Below, piece after piece: positions 17,445 to 25,869 of a stretch of 62,605 nucleotides of DNA (positions are counted from its first letter, which is position 1; every line of letters starts with the position of its first letter). Source of the stretch: Planctomycetota bacterium. GTDB taxonomy: Bacteria > Planctomycetota > PLA2 > JAEUHO01. The stretch covers positions 1-62,605 of the forward strand of contig JAJDEN010000029.1 in NCBI GenBank assembly GCA_029259775.1. The letters run 5' to 3'. Both the position numbers and the translations under genes were made by a program. Below the pieces are notes generated by a model. That model worked only from the letters and a program-made list of their open reading frames with translations. It was not told the DNA's origin and searched no databases.

Positions 17445-19376
17445 GTGCGAACGCCCCTGATCCTGCTCGGAGCCCTGATCGTGGCGCTCGCTGCCTACCT
17501 CGTGCTGAAGGACGACGCCGAGGAGAGCGACGAGCAGGCCCGTACGGCGGATGCTGAGCCCGAGAAATCCAAGGCTCCCGAGCTCCTGACTACGGGCCGC
17601 GTCCCGGGGCCGGGAGAAGCCAGGGCGGCCAAGCGCGCCGCCGCCGCCAGGGCGAAGCAGGGGGCGAAGGACAAGGCCAGGGGCGTGCGCGGAACGTTGG
17701 TGCTGATCGGGGAAGATGGCTCCAGGGACACGAAGCCGGACGGCAGGCTGAGTCTGCAGTGGGATTCCGACGATTCATCCACAAACTTCGTCGAGGTCAA
17801 CGTGACGAACGGACTCTGGTCGCTGCCTCTCGCACGGGCGGATGCCGTCGCTACACAGCTGTTTCGCACGCACGACCGCGTCGCCTACCGCTCCGACAAG
17901 AAGACGAGTGGCTGGGCAAACGGGGTCGCCCTCGGCGCTGATGGCCGCGTGCATCTCGAGTACACGTGGGCGCCGCCGCTGCGGTTGCATGTCCTCGATG
18001 CGGAGACCGGGGGACATCTGACGCGGGTCCAACTCGTGACGGACATGGATGAGGGCTTCGCCTTCCCGAAGACGGTCCAGGGCGCCGTCATGGTGACGAG
18101 CGCAGCTTCACCGATCGAGGTACCGATCGTGGTCGCTGACGACCTCCGATCCAACGCAGCTCTCTTCGTCCGCAGCGCGGGCTACGCCTGGCAGCGCATT
18201 GTCGTGGACACGCTCGAGGGTGGCGACCGCACGATGACGCTGCAGCTGGGCGGCGGTGCAGACATCACCGTGCGCGGGAAGCTCCCGGGGGGCACCATCT
18301 ACCTCCGACTCTGGCGTGAAGATGACAAGGGCGAACAGCCCTACTTCGAGCGCGAGATCGAGTTCGCCGGACTCGAGGCCATCCGCTCGCTGCAGCTCGG
18401 TGCCTACGAGGCGAAGGTCCAGATCGGCGAGTGGTGGAGCAACCCACGAGACATTGCCAAGGGCACACTCGAGGTGGAAGCTGGCACCCTGGCTTCGCTG
18501 ACCCTCGATCTCAAGCGACCTGGAGCGGTCCGCCGCGTGCCGTTCGCCGGTGAGCTGATCGTGCCCGCCAGCCTCACCCTCACGAACCCGGAGGTCGTGC
18601 TGCAGTTCACGGGAGATCAGTCACAGGGGCAGCATGCCTACCTTCGCCTTGGCTTCGCCGAGAAGCCGCCCCACCTCGTGACGATCGAGGGCCGGCCGGG
18701 TGCGTTCCAGTTCGACGCGGGCCCGGCCACTCCTGGGCCCTATCAGGTGACCATCAACGAGATCGGCTACCGGGGCACGCTGGTTCTCGGCCCCAACGGG
18801 ACGACGAGAGCACGTATCGTCGTGCCCGAGCCCGGCGCCCTCACGGTGCGCGTCGTCGATGCGACGACGGGCGAAGACGCGGGCGCCGCATGGATCTCGT
18901 GGCACATGGTCCTGCTAGACCACGGTGGATCCCACAGGCCCACGCGGGTGAACGTGAACCCCAAGACCAAGCGCTTCCACCTGCGTGTACCTAGCGGCAG
19001 GATCGCCCTCAGTGCCGATAGCGAGAGCTTCTCGGAGGCCGTGGGCACGGTGGTGGACGTGCCGCCCGGCGGCAGCGTCGAACACACGCTGCGCGTGACG
19101 CGTTCCGGAAGCTTCCTGCTCGTCCTTCGCGAAGGCAAGGCGCGCGTCCCCTTCGACTGGGACTGGAACGTGGACGTAACGGGCCTGGACGGCGAGAGCG
19201 AAGCCTACATGTGGGGCGAGAACGACAAGGGCCAGCAGGTCTGGGTCGACAAGCCCGGTCGCTACAAGCTCGCGTTCCCGCTGCAGGAAGGCTTCGAGAA
19301 GGTGCCGGACCTGTTCATCGACGTGGCCGTCGGCAAGGTCGAGACGCACACGGTGCAGCTGCGGCGCAAGCGCTAG
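17445..19376 (+). CDS. Large secreted or anchored beta-rich protein, carboxypeptidase-regulatory-like
   Basis: 643 residues from a GTG start. The N-terminal hydrophobic segment MRTPLILLGALIVALAAYLVL is a signal anchor. It is followed by an acidic then Lys/Ala-rich linker and a series of beta-sandwich-like segments (LRLHVLDAETGGHLTRV, LTVRVVDATTGEDAGAAW, GSFLLVLREGKARVPF). The phrases V(V/L)DA-TG resemble carboxypeptidase-regulatory-like (transthyretin-like) domains, which are common in exported proteins. There is no catalytic motif. The next gene starts 36 bp downstream on the same strand, but no functional link is evident. Confidence 0.65.
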   Translation: MRTPLILLGALIVALAAYLVLKDDAEESDEQARTADAEPEKSKAPELLTTGRVPGPGEARAAKRAAAARAKQGAKDKARGVRGTLVLIGEDGSRDTKPDGRLSLQWDSDDSSTNFVEVNVTNGLWSLPLARADAVATQLFRTHDRVAYRSDKKTSGWANGVALGADGRVHLEYTWAPPLRLHVLDAETGGHLTRVQLVTDMDEGFAFPKTVQGAVMVTSAASPIEVPIVVADDLRSNAALFVRSAGYAWQRIVVDTLEGGDRTMTLQLGGGADITVRGKLPGGTIYLRLWREDDKGEQPYFEREIEFAGLEAIRSLQLGAYEAKVQIGEWWSNPRDIAKGTLEVEAGTLASLTLDLKRPGAVRRVPFAGELIVPASLTLTNPEVVLQFTGDQSQGQHAYLRLGFAEKPPHLVTIEGRPGAFQFDAGPATPGPYQVTINEIGYRGTLVLGPNGTTRARIVVPEPGALTVRVVDATTGEDAGAAWISWHMVLLDHGGSHRPTRVNVNPKTKRFHLRVPSGRIALSADSESFSEAVGTVVDVPPGGSVEHTLRVTRSGSFLLVLREGKARVPFDWDWNVDVTGLDGESEAYMWGENDKGQQVWVDKPGRYKLAFPLQEGFEKVPDLFIDVAVGKVETHTVQLRRKR

Positions 19377-19411
19377 AATCCCCGTCGACATTCCCCATGA
19401 GGAGACAGGCC

Positions 19412-20047
19412 ATGGGCAGCAAGGACAAGCGCGTTGACGCCTATATCAAGAAGGCCGCACCGTTCGCCAGGCCGATCCTCGAGCGCATCCGCGACGACTT
19501 CCACAAGGCGTCGAAGGACGTGGAGGAGGACATCAAGTGGGGTGTGCCGGCCTTCATGCACGAAGGCATCGTGGGCGGCATGACGGCGTTCAAGAAGCAC
19601 GTCGGCGTCGGGTTCTGGCATGCGAGCGCGCTGCCCGACCCGGAGGGGCTCTTTCCCGATGGCGGCGGGAGTTTCATGCGGGTGAAGCTGACCGAGGTCG
19701 CGGATCTGCCCGGCAAGCGTGTCTTGCAGGGCTACGTGAAGCGCGCCGTTGCGTACAACGCGGCGTTGGCGAAGGACAAGAAGGCGGGCGCGAAGAAGGT
19801 CGCCAAGAAGCGCACGTCGGGGAAGCCGGCCGCCAAGGCACCGCCGGAGTTGGCAGCGGCCTTCAAGCTGAAGAAGCACGCGAAGGCGAAGGCGTTCTTC
19901 GGTGGGCTACCGCCGAGTGCGAAGCGTGAGTATTGCGAGTGGATCAGCGAAGCGAAGCGCGAGGCGACGAAGGAGAAGCGCTTGGCGACGACGCTCGAGT
20001 GGCTGGGTGAGGGCAAGCGGAGGCACTGGAAGTACGAGAAGTGCTAG
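19412..20047 (+). CDS. DUF1801 plus YdeI/OmdA-type protein
   Basis: 211 residues. The N-terminal half (YIKKAAPFARPILERIRDDF, IKWGVPAFMHEG, GVGFWHA) fits the DUF1801/YdhG-like fold. The C-terminal ~65 residues (ELAAAFKLKKHAKAKAFFGG, YCEWISEAKREATKEKRLAT) match the OmdA/YdeI (bacteriocin-protection) C-terminal helix bundle. Joining them is a Lys/Ala-rich, histone-tail-like linker (KDKKAGAKKVAKKRTSGK). I choose ATG 19412 because GAGGAGA lies just upstream. ATG 19397 is an alternative with a poorer site. It is a cytoplasmic protein and its molecular role is not established. Confidence 0.78.
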   Translation: MGSKDKRVDAYIKKAAPFARPILERIRDDFHKASKDVEEDIKWGVPAFMHEGIVGGMTAFKKHVGVGFWHASALPDPEGLFPDGGGSFMRVKLTEVADLPGKRVLQGYVKRAVAYNAALAKDKKAGAKKVAKKRTSGKPAAKAPPELAAAFKLKKHAKAKAFFGGLPPSAKREYCEWISEAKREATKEKRLATTLEWLGEGKRRHWKYEKC

Positions 20048-20070
20048 GGGGTGGCCGATGGCGCTCTGGA

Positions 20071-20200
20071 CACTTTGACTTCGACTTTGACTTCCCCGTC
20101 CCCTGGCTTGCCACTGGCACCTTCACACGTCCACACCGACACGGACCGCACCTGAGCCGTTGGAGGGCCAAGTCAAAGGCAACGTCAACGTCAACGTGAG
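20071..20200. repeat. Intergenic palindromic repeat with 6-base periodicity, copy A
   Basis: The left arm TTTGACTTCGACTTTGACTT and the right arm AAGTCAAAGGCAACGTCAAC are imperfect reverse complements, separated by a spacer with CCCCTGGCTTGCCA and CGACACGGACCGCACC. Copy B at 53004-53128 is nearly identical across arms and spacer. It sits just after a stop codon between convergent genes, so it could form a long RNA hairpin in both transcripts. Confidence 0.8.
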
Positions 20201-20249
20201 GGGAGACGCGCGCCCACGAGGTTCGTGGGCGGATCCCGAGCGCCACAAC

Positions 20250-20500
20250 GGGTAGGGGCGACCCTTGTGGTCGCCCAGGACGCCTTCTCCGTCGTGAGCC
20301 CTTACGCGTAGGGGCGACCCTTGTGGTCGCCCTCCGCCGAACGCCCCAGGCGCACCAAGCCCACGCGGTCCGCATGCGATACGCAACCGCGACCGCGTGC
20401 GGATCACCGAGGCCGCGGGCGGGCACAAGGCCCGCCCCTACCTGGTACGTCCCGACGTGGCAGCACGCGCTCGGGCGGGCACGAGGCCCGCCCCTACCCC
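20250..20500. repeat. Four short GC palindromic repeats, two direct and two inverted
   Basis: GTAGGGGCGACC-CTTGT-GGTCGCCC occurs at 20252-20276 and 20308-20332. The reverse-orientation form GGGCGGGC-ACAAGG-CCCGCCCCTACC occurs at 20417-20442 and 20473-20498. Each has a GTAGGGGCG end and a self-complementary core. Similar GTAGGGGCG palindromes are scattered between genes in many bacteria. Together with copy A they fill the 446 bp gap before uup, which holds no gene. Confidence 0.75.
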
Positions 20501-22260
20501 GCCGCGTCCCGCCTCGCTTCGAGGGCTTCCCAACGCTCGTAGGCCCTCGCGATCGCCGCCGAGAACTCGTTCACGCGTTCCTGCGCCGCCGCGATCCGCT
20601 CCGGCGAGCCCTTGTAGAACTCAGGATCCGCCATGATCCGGTGCAGCTTCTTCTGCCCCGCCTCGAGCTTCTCGATCTTCGCCGGCAACTCACCGAGTTT
20701 GCGCTCTTCGTCGCGGCTGAGGCCGCGCGGACGCTTCGGCTTGGCCGATGCCTTGGACTTGCGCTCCTTGCGCGCCTCCCGCACCGGCGCCGCACGCTGC
20801 GACAGCCAGTCCGTGTAGCCACCCGCGTACGAACCGACACGTCCCTCGCCCTCGAGGACGAGGGTGCTTGTCACAACGTGATCCAGAAGTTCACGGTCGT
20901 GGCTGACGACGAGGATCGTGCCCTCGTAGTCGCCCAGCAAGTCCTCGAGCACCTCGAGCGTCTCGACATCGAGGTCGTTCGTGGGCTCATCGAGCACCAG
21001 CAGGTTCGAAGGCCGGCAGAACAAGCGCGCGAGGAGCAAGCGGTTGCGCTCGCCACCCGAGAAGTGCTGGATGCCGCCCCGGGCCTGATCCGAGGTGAAC
21101 AGGAAGTCCGTCAGGTAGCTGATGATGTGCCGCTCGGCGCCATTGACCATCACCGTCTGATCGCCCCCCCCGACGTTGTCGGCGGCGGACAGGCTCTCGT
21201 CCAACGTCGCGTGCAGCTGATCGAAGTACGCAACCTCGAGGCTCGTGCCGAGCCTCACATCGCCAGCTTGAGGCGTCAGGTCGCCGAGCAGCAGGCGCAG
21301 CAGCGTCGTCTTGCCCGACCCGTTGTCGCCGATGATGCCGACGCGGTCACCACGCAGGATCTCCGTGGACAGCCCATCGACGATGCGCTTGTTCTCCCAG
21401 CCGTAGCTGAGGTCCTTCGTACGAGCCACGAGGCGCCCGGACGGTGCCGCCGAGGCGGCTTCCATCTTGACTATGCCCACGCGGTCGCGGCGCTCGGCGC
21501 GATCATCGCGCATGTCCATCAAGCGCCGCACGCGGCCCTGGTTGCGCTTACGACGTTCCCGCACACCACGGCGGATCCACGTCTCCTCCTCCGCCTTGCG
21601 CTTGTCGAACTGACGGTTGTCTCGCGCCTCGACGTCGAGCGCGTCGCGCTTGCGCTCGAGGTAGCGGTCGTAGTCGGCGTCGTAACGGATGAGCTGGCCG
21701 CGATCGAGGTCGAGGATGCTCGTCGCCAAGTTGCGCAGGAACGCACGGTCGTGCGTCACGAAGAGCAGCGTGCTCTTCTGCCGGCGGAGGAACTCCTCGA
21801 GCCATCCGATCGACGCAATGTCCAGGTGGTTGGTCGGCTCATCGAGCAGGATGATGTCGGGATCGCCCGCCAAGGCGCGCGCGAGCAGGGCACGGCGCTT
21901 CTGCCCCGCCGACATCTCCGCCACGGGAGCATCGGGCTCCTGGCCGACGCGCGAGATGGCGGCGCGCGCGTGGTGGTCCGACACGTCGTTGTCGTCCATC
22001 ACCAGGTCCAAGACGGTCCCGTCCATGTCGGGGGGCACGGTCTGGGCGAGGGACGTGACCCGGAGGCCAGACTCCCGCATCACCTTGCCCCCGTCCGGCT
22101 CGTGCTGCCCCTGGATGAGCTTCAGGAGCGTCGACTTGCCCGCGCCGTTGCGGCCGAGCAATGCGATCCGCTCACCGCGCTCGATCGTCAGCTCGACGGC
22201 GTCGAGGATGGGCGGTCCGCCGAAGGCGACCGTAGTCTTCTGGAGCTGGAGAAGCGGCAT
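20494..22260 (-). CDS. uup: ABC-F ATPase Uup
   Basis: 588 residues. A soluble ABC-F protein with two nucleotide-binding domains and no membrane part, of the type that acts on ribosomes or branched DNA intermediates. Domain 1 has Walker A GRNGAGKS, signature MSAGQKRR and Walker B IILLDEPTNHLD. The charged linker carries ERKRDALDVEARDNRQFDKR. Domain 2 has GDNGSGKT, signature FSGGERNR and Walker B LVLDEPTNDLD. The basic coiled-coil C-terminal tail (KERKSKASAKPKRPRGLSRD to the end) is the Uup hallmark. The ATG at 22260 gives the usual MPLLQLQ start, and the open sequence beyond it lacks similarity. The 3' end converges on the repeat cluster. Confidence 0.92.
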   Translation of the reverse strand: MPLLQLQKTTVAFGGPPILDAVELTIERGERIALLGRNGAGKSTLLKLIQGQHEPDGGKVMRESGLRVTSLAQTVPPDMDGTVLDLVMDDNDVSDHHARAAISRVGQEPDAPVAEMSAGQKRRALLARALAGDPDIILLDEPTNHLDIASIGWLEEFLRRQKSTLLFVTHDRAFLRNLATSILDLDRGQLIRYDADYDRYLERKRDALDVEARDNRQFDKRKAEEETWIRRGVRERRKRNQGRVRRLMDMRDDRAERRDRVGIVKMEAASAAPSGRLVARTKDLSYGWENKRIVDGLSTEILRGDRVGIIGDNGSGKTTLLRLLLGDLTPQAGDVRLGTSLEVAYFDQLHATLDESLSAADNVGGGDQTVMVNGAERHIISYLTDFLFTSDQARGGIQHFSGGERNRLLLARLFCRPSNLLVLDEPTNDLDVETLEVLEDLLGDYEGTILVVSHDRELLDHVVTSTLVLEGEGRVGSYAGGYTDWLSQRAAPVREARKERKSKASAKPKRPRGLSRDEERKLGELPAKIEKLEAGQKKLHRIMADPEFYKGSPERIAAAQERVNEFSAAIARAYERWEALEARRDAAG

Positions 22261-22334
22261 CGGCGCAGGGTACGCGGCCTCCCGCCCGGCTCGCAGGCCT
22301 GCCCGTGCGCCCCGGCGGGTACATTCGCCGTTCG

Positions 22335-22793
22335 ATGCCGTCCACCTCCTCCACCCCCCCGGCCACCCGCACGTGGCTCGATCGCGCCGGCTGGATCCTG
22401 CTCTGTACGGGGGTCCTCGCCTGGCCCGCGGCATGGCTCGTGGATGCGGGCTTCGGGCGCGAGGTCACGCTGCTCCGCCGCGTGCGAACTGCGGACGAGC
22501 AGGCCGCCTGGCGACGGGGCCATGCGCATGACGCCGGCCGGATCGCATGGATCTACGGCGTGGTGGAGCCGCCCGAGGACGTCCGGGTGCTCGTCTTCCA
22601 CGAAGCCCGGCTCATCGTGCCCTCGGAAGACCGCTCGCTGGGTCTCCTGCCGCTCGCCGAGGGCGGAGTGATCGTGCGCAGCCGCACCTTCCGCTTCGCG
22701 GCCGCGGCCCTGGCGCTTGCCCTCGGGCTCCTGGGAGGCGGGTTGGTGTTCGTGGCGCGGCGTCGCGCAGCCGGGAATCCCGGCCCCGCCTAG
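22335..22793 (+). CDS. Small two-span membrane protein
   Basis: 152 residues. Hydrophobic helices at about 18-37 (WILLCTGVLAWPAAWLVDAG) and 122-143 (AAAALALALGLLGGGLVFVA) flank an exported-looking domain of ~85 residues containing WIYGVVEPPEDVRVLVFHEA. I do not recognise a family. ATG 22335 is preferred over GTG 22305. It is divergent from uup (74 bp shared promoter region). Its TAG overlaps the TAG of the leftward gene at 22790. Confidence 0.65.
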   Translation: MPSTSSTPPATRTWLDRAGWILLCTGVLAWPAAWLVDAGFGREVTLLRRVRTADEQAAWRRGHAHDAGRIAWIYGVVEPPEDVRVLVFHEARLIVPSEDRSLGLLPLAEGGVIVRSRTFRFAAAALALALGLLGGGLVFVARRRAAGNPGPA

Positions 22794-23005
22794 GCCTCCG
22801 CCTTGGCGCGCTCAACCGCGGCGAGGAGGGAATCGACCTCCGCCGTCTTGGCCGTGTGGTCGCCCGCCTCCGAGATGCGGTGCATGTGTTCGACCAGCTC
22901 CACCTTCTCGGCGCAAACCGGACAGAGACGGATCGTCGTCGGCGTCATCTCGTGGAACACGGTGCGCTCGTACTCAGCGTGCTTGCGACAGATGTTGCAA
23001 AGCAT
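22790..23005 (-). CDS. Small CxxC zinc-binding protein, McsA/UvrBC-motif-like
   Basis: 71 residues from ATG 23005 with a GGAGGTCCC site just upstream. MLCNICRKHAEYERTVFHEM and IRLCPVCAEKVE give two CxxC pairs (C3/C6 and C28/C31) in the arrangement of the McsA-type N-terminal zinc domain, and the C-terminus is helical. It is probably a cytoplasmic zinc protein, though the clp/mcsB partners of Firmicutes McsA are absent here. The gene ends on CTAG, which serves as a stop on both strands with the gene at 22335. Confidence 0.7.
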   Translation of the reverse strand: MLCNICRKHAEYERTVFHEMTPTTIRLCPVCAEKVELVEHMHRISEAGDHTAKTAEVDSLLAAVERAKAEA

Positions 23006-23113
23006 GGGACCTCCGTTCGCTTTCGTGTCGGAAACGATGCTACACCCCGCGTCGCGATGAGGGAATGGGCCCTGGCGCCTCGATCTGGTATGCACAGGTG
23101 TGGAGGAAGCCCC

Positions 23114-24250
23114 ATGACTGCACCCGGCCTCGTGCTCTGCCTGCTCGCACTCCTGCTCACAGCGTGTGCGGTCTCGGGCACGGGGCGCAAGTATCCGGCG
23201 CCTGCGGACGACGACCCCGGAACGGAACCGCGCATGACAGATGACCAGGTGACGCGCTTCGCGGAGGTGGCACTGGGCTGCATCACACGCGAGTTCCCCA
23301 ACAAGCCCGGCAACGTCGTGAGCGGCCCGGAGGACGTGCTGGGTCCCCGCGCGATGCATCCAGCGTTCTACGGGTGCTTCGACTGGCACTCGGCCGTGCA
23401 CGGCCACTGGACGCTCGTGCGCCTGCTCAAGCTCAGTCCGACCTGGACGGCGAAGCGCGCCGAGGTGATCGCCGCGGTGGGCGGCAACCTCACAGCCGAG
23501 AACCTCCGCAAGGAGACGGCCTACTTCGACGCCAAGAGCAACCAGAGCTTCGAACGCACCTACGGCTGGGCGTGGCTGCTGCAACTCGCCCAGGAACTGC
23601 GCACGTGGGACGACGATCTGGGCAGGACGTGGGCAGCCAATCTGAGGCCGCTCGAAGACCGCATCGTCGCGCTCGCCACGGCGTATCTTCCGAAGCTGAG
23701 CATCCCGGTGCGATCGGGCGAGCACCGCGATACGGCCTTCGGGTTGACGTTCCTGCTCGACTATGCGCGGGCCGTGAAGCACGCCGAGCTCGAGGCGCTC
23801 TGCATCGAGCGCGCGACGACCTACTACGGCAAGGACACCGACTACCCTGTGCGCTACGAGCCGTCGGGGCACGACTTCTTCTCGGCGGGCTTGAACGTCG
23901 CCGACCTCATGCGGCGCGTGCTCTCGAGCACGGACTACAGCGCATGGCTCGATGGGTTCCTACCCGGGTTGGCGAGCCGCGAACTCGAAGGCATCGCCAC
24001 GCCCGCGTCCGTGAGCGACGTGACCGACGGCAAGCTGGTGCACCTGGCCGGCCTCAACCTTACGCGCGCATGGACCATGCACGGCATCGCGACCTCGCTA
24101 CCGAAGGGCGATGCACGACGCGCGTACCTGCGCGAGCTGGCCAAGGCCCATCAAGAGGCCGGGCTCGGCTACGTCTTCAGCGGTGACTACGCGGGCGAGC
24201 ACTGGCTCGGCAGCTTCGCGGTCTACCTGCTCAGTTCCCGTCGGTCCTAG
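23114..24250 (+). CDS. DUF2891 family lipoprotein
   Basis: 378 residues. The signal peptide MTAPGLVLCLLALLLTAC has a TAC lipobox, so the protein is lipid-anchored. The rest is the DUF2891 family: HPAFYGCFDWHSAVHGHWTL, TYGWAWLLQLAQELRTW, HRDTAFGLTFLLDYARAV, PSGHDFFSAGLNVADLMRRVL, AGLNLTRAWTM and a C-terminal GDYAGEHWLGSFAVYLL. These fit an all-helical toroid with conserved His, Trp and Asp that may form a sugar-like binding cleft. Its activity is not established. GGAGGAAG precedes the ATG. Its last 20 bp overlap the end of the TIR gene on the other strand. Confidence 0.85.
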   Translation: MTAPGLVLCLLALLLTACAVSGTGRKYPAPADDDPGTEPRMTDDQVTRFAEVALGCITREFPNKPGNVVSGPEDVLGPRAMHPAFYGCFDWHSAVHGHWTLVRLLKLSPTWTAKRAEVIAAVGGNLTAENLRKETAYFDAKSNQSFERTYGWAWLLQLAQELRTWDDDLGRTWAANLRPLEDRIVALATAYLPKLSIPVRSGEHRDTAFGLTFLLDYARAVKHAELEALCIERATTYYGKDTDYPVRYEPSGHDFFSAGLNVADLMRRVLSSTDYSAWLDGFLPGLASRELEGIATPASVSDVTDGKLVHLAGLNLTRAWTMHGIATSLPKGDARRAYLRELAKAHQEAGLGYVFSGDYAGEHWLGSFAVYLLSSRRS

Positions 24251-25763
24251 GCACGCTCGGGTCCTGCCGCTCGCTCCACCAATCGTGGGTCAGGTTGGCG
24301 AGTTGTGGAAGCTTGAAGATCTCGACCTGCACCGACGCCTTGACGAGCGACCTCCCGCCGACGCCCAGCAGCTCGATGTCCAGATCGTAGACACCCCGCT
24401 CCAAGGCACGCAGCTTCACATCCCAGCCGAAGGCGTGGTTGGCCAGCACGGTCTGCCCGACGAAGAAGTCATCCGACGTGCTCGCCTTCCTGGGGATCAC
24501 GGCCTCGGAGCTGGGTACCTGGACCAAGCCCCGGGTGAGCGCTACGTTCACGGGCAGGTAGCCACCCCTGGCTGAATCCGGATCGTAGACGAGCACGCGC
24601 TGTCGCAGTCGCAGCTGCTGGGTTGCGCCGCTCTCGTCGCTCCACTGCAGGGTGCCGGCCAGGCAACGGTTCTCGCTGCCGGCAGCTGGCGCATACGCCT
24701 GCAGGTTCAAGCGCCATGCTCCATGCGCCGTGCCAGCGAACGTGCCGCTTGCTGCGAGCACCGGGTCTACGCAACCCTCGGCGGCTGCACCCGCGAGCAC
24801 GAGACGCGCGTTGGCCACCTGGGTACCGAGGATGTTCCGGATCTGGAGCACGTTGCCGGCATTCGCGATCACCTGGAACAGCGGCACACCGGACCGGACC
24901 ACCTGCTTCACCGTCAGTCGCCCCGTGGTGATCATCAGGTCTTCGGTCGTGCGATTGTCGACGGCGAGCCGAAGCACGGGCAGCGGCCACGGGTCCCGGC
25001 CGGGGAGCTGCGTTGCGTTCAGCTTGCCTGCCGTCTGGCGGACGCGGGCCGGCACGATGGCAACGATCCGCGGTATGGCGCCGTCCCCGGTCTGGCGGTA
25101 GCGCGGCTTCCAGTCTGCCGGCGCAGCAGGCATCCCCTCTTCGTAGAGAGGCGCCGCGTTCTTCGTTTCCTTCAGGGTGATGGCCATGTCGATACCGGGC
25201 GGCCGATCAGCAGCATCCTTGCCAGAGAGGACGGCCCAGAGCACTGCAGCAAGAACGAGCGCGGCCGAGCCGCCCACCAGAAGCCCGCGGCGCCACGTCC
25301 ACGAGGCCCGATCACCCGCTGCACCGCGGGTCCGCCGCGCCGGCGCCGCCTCGATCTTCCTCGATCGCATCGCTTGGACGATCTGCCGGGCCACGCGCTC
25401 GTGCGCCGCCGGGGTCTCGTGGTCGAGCATGTCGATCCAATGGACTGCGCCCAGGAAGTACTCGAAGGCGCTGCTGAGCTGGACGTCCTCCAAGCGGACC
25501 GCCGCAAGGCGGCACCCGTTGGACACGCCGCGCTCGACCTCCCGGAGGACGTGCTTCGAGGCGTTGGCCTCGTCCGAGACGAGCATCAGCAGGACGCTCG
25601 AACCTTCGATGGCCTCCTCGATGCTCGCGGCCCACACCGCACCTGCTTCGACGTCGCGCGGGGCGATCCAGCAGCTTGCCCCCTTGGCCTCGAGCTGCTG
25701 GACGAGCGCGTTCGCGACGTCGGCATCCTTCGAGGCGTGGCAGATGAAAACGTCCTTGGCCAT
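24231..25763 (-). CDS. TIR-domain transmembrane protein with exported C-terminal domain
   Basis: 510 residues. The N-terminal TIR domain (1-130) has box 1 DVFICHASKDADVANAL, the CWIAPRDV segment and SKHVLREVE with Glu75 at the usual catalytic position of NAD-cleaving TIRs. One membrane span at 159-180 (LLVGGSAALVLAAVLWAVL) puts the TIR in the cytoplasm and the ~330-residue C-terminus outside. The C-terminal part is beta-rich (LPVLRLAVDNRTTEDLMITT, YDLDIELLGVGGRSLVKASV) and of no family I know. It may sense an external signal and trigger NAD hydrolysis, or be regulatory. No other defence gene is adjacent. The 3' end overlaps the DUF2891 gene by 20 bp. Confidence 0.82.
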   Translation of the reverse strand: MAKDVFICHASKDADVANALVQQLEAKGASCWIAPRDVEAGAVWAASIEEAIEGSSVLLMLVSDEANASKHVLREVERGVSNGCRLAAVRLEDVQLSSAFEYFLGAVHWIDMLDHETPAAHERVARQIVQAMRSRKIEAAPARRTRGAAGDRASWTWRRGLLVGGSAALVLAAVLWAVLSGKDAADRPPGIDMAITLKETKNAAPLYEEGMPAAPADWKPRYRQTGDGAIPRIVAIVPARVRQTAGKLNATQLPGRDPWPLPVLRLAVDNRTTEDLMITTGRLTVKQVVRSGVPLFQVIANAGNVLQIRNILGTQVANARLVLAGAAAEGCVDPVLAASGTFAGTAHGAWRLNLQAYAPAAGSENRCLAGTLQWSDESGATQQLRLRQRVLVYDPDSARGGYLPVNVALTRGLVQVPSSEAVIPRKASTSDDFFVGQTVLANHAFGWDVKLRALERGVYDLDIELLGVGGRSLVKASVQVEIFKLPQLANLTHDWWSERQDPSVPRTDGN

Positions 25764-25799
25764 GGGCGGCCCATCATACAGAAACGCACAAACGAGAAC

Positions 25800-25825
25800 G
25801 GGCGGTGCGCCGTAGCGCACCGCCC
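25800..25825 (-). terminator. Perfect 11 bp hairpin, terminator of the Cys-rich gene
   Basis: GGGCGGTGCGC-CGTA-GCGCACCGCCC. Read leftwards it is followed by a T-rich stretch (CGTTCTCGTTTGTGCGTTT), as expected for intrinsic termination of the leftward gene that ends at 25870. It lies upstream of the TIR gene start. Confidence 0.75.
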
Positions 25826-25869
25826 GTGGTCAGGTGTTCGAAGTCGTGCGACTTCGGCTGGAAGGCGGA

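Noticed and set aside
20323..22671. 782-codon rightward frame over uup
   Set aside because: It is antisense to a full Uup with both ATPase domains; the translation shows no domain and starts inside intergenic repeats.
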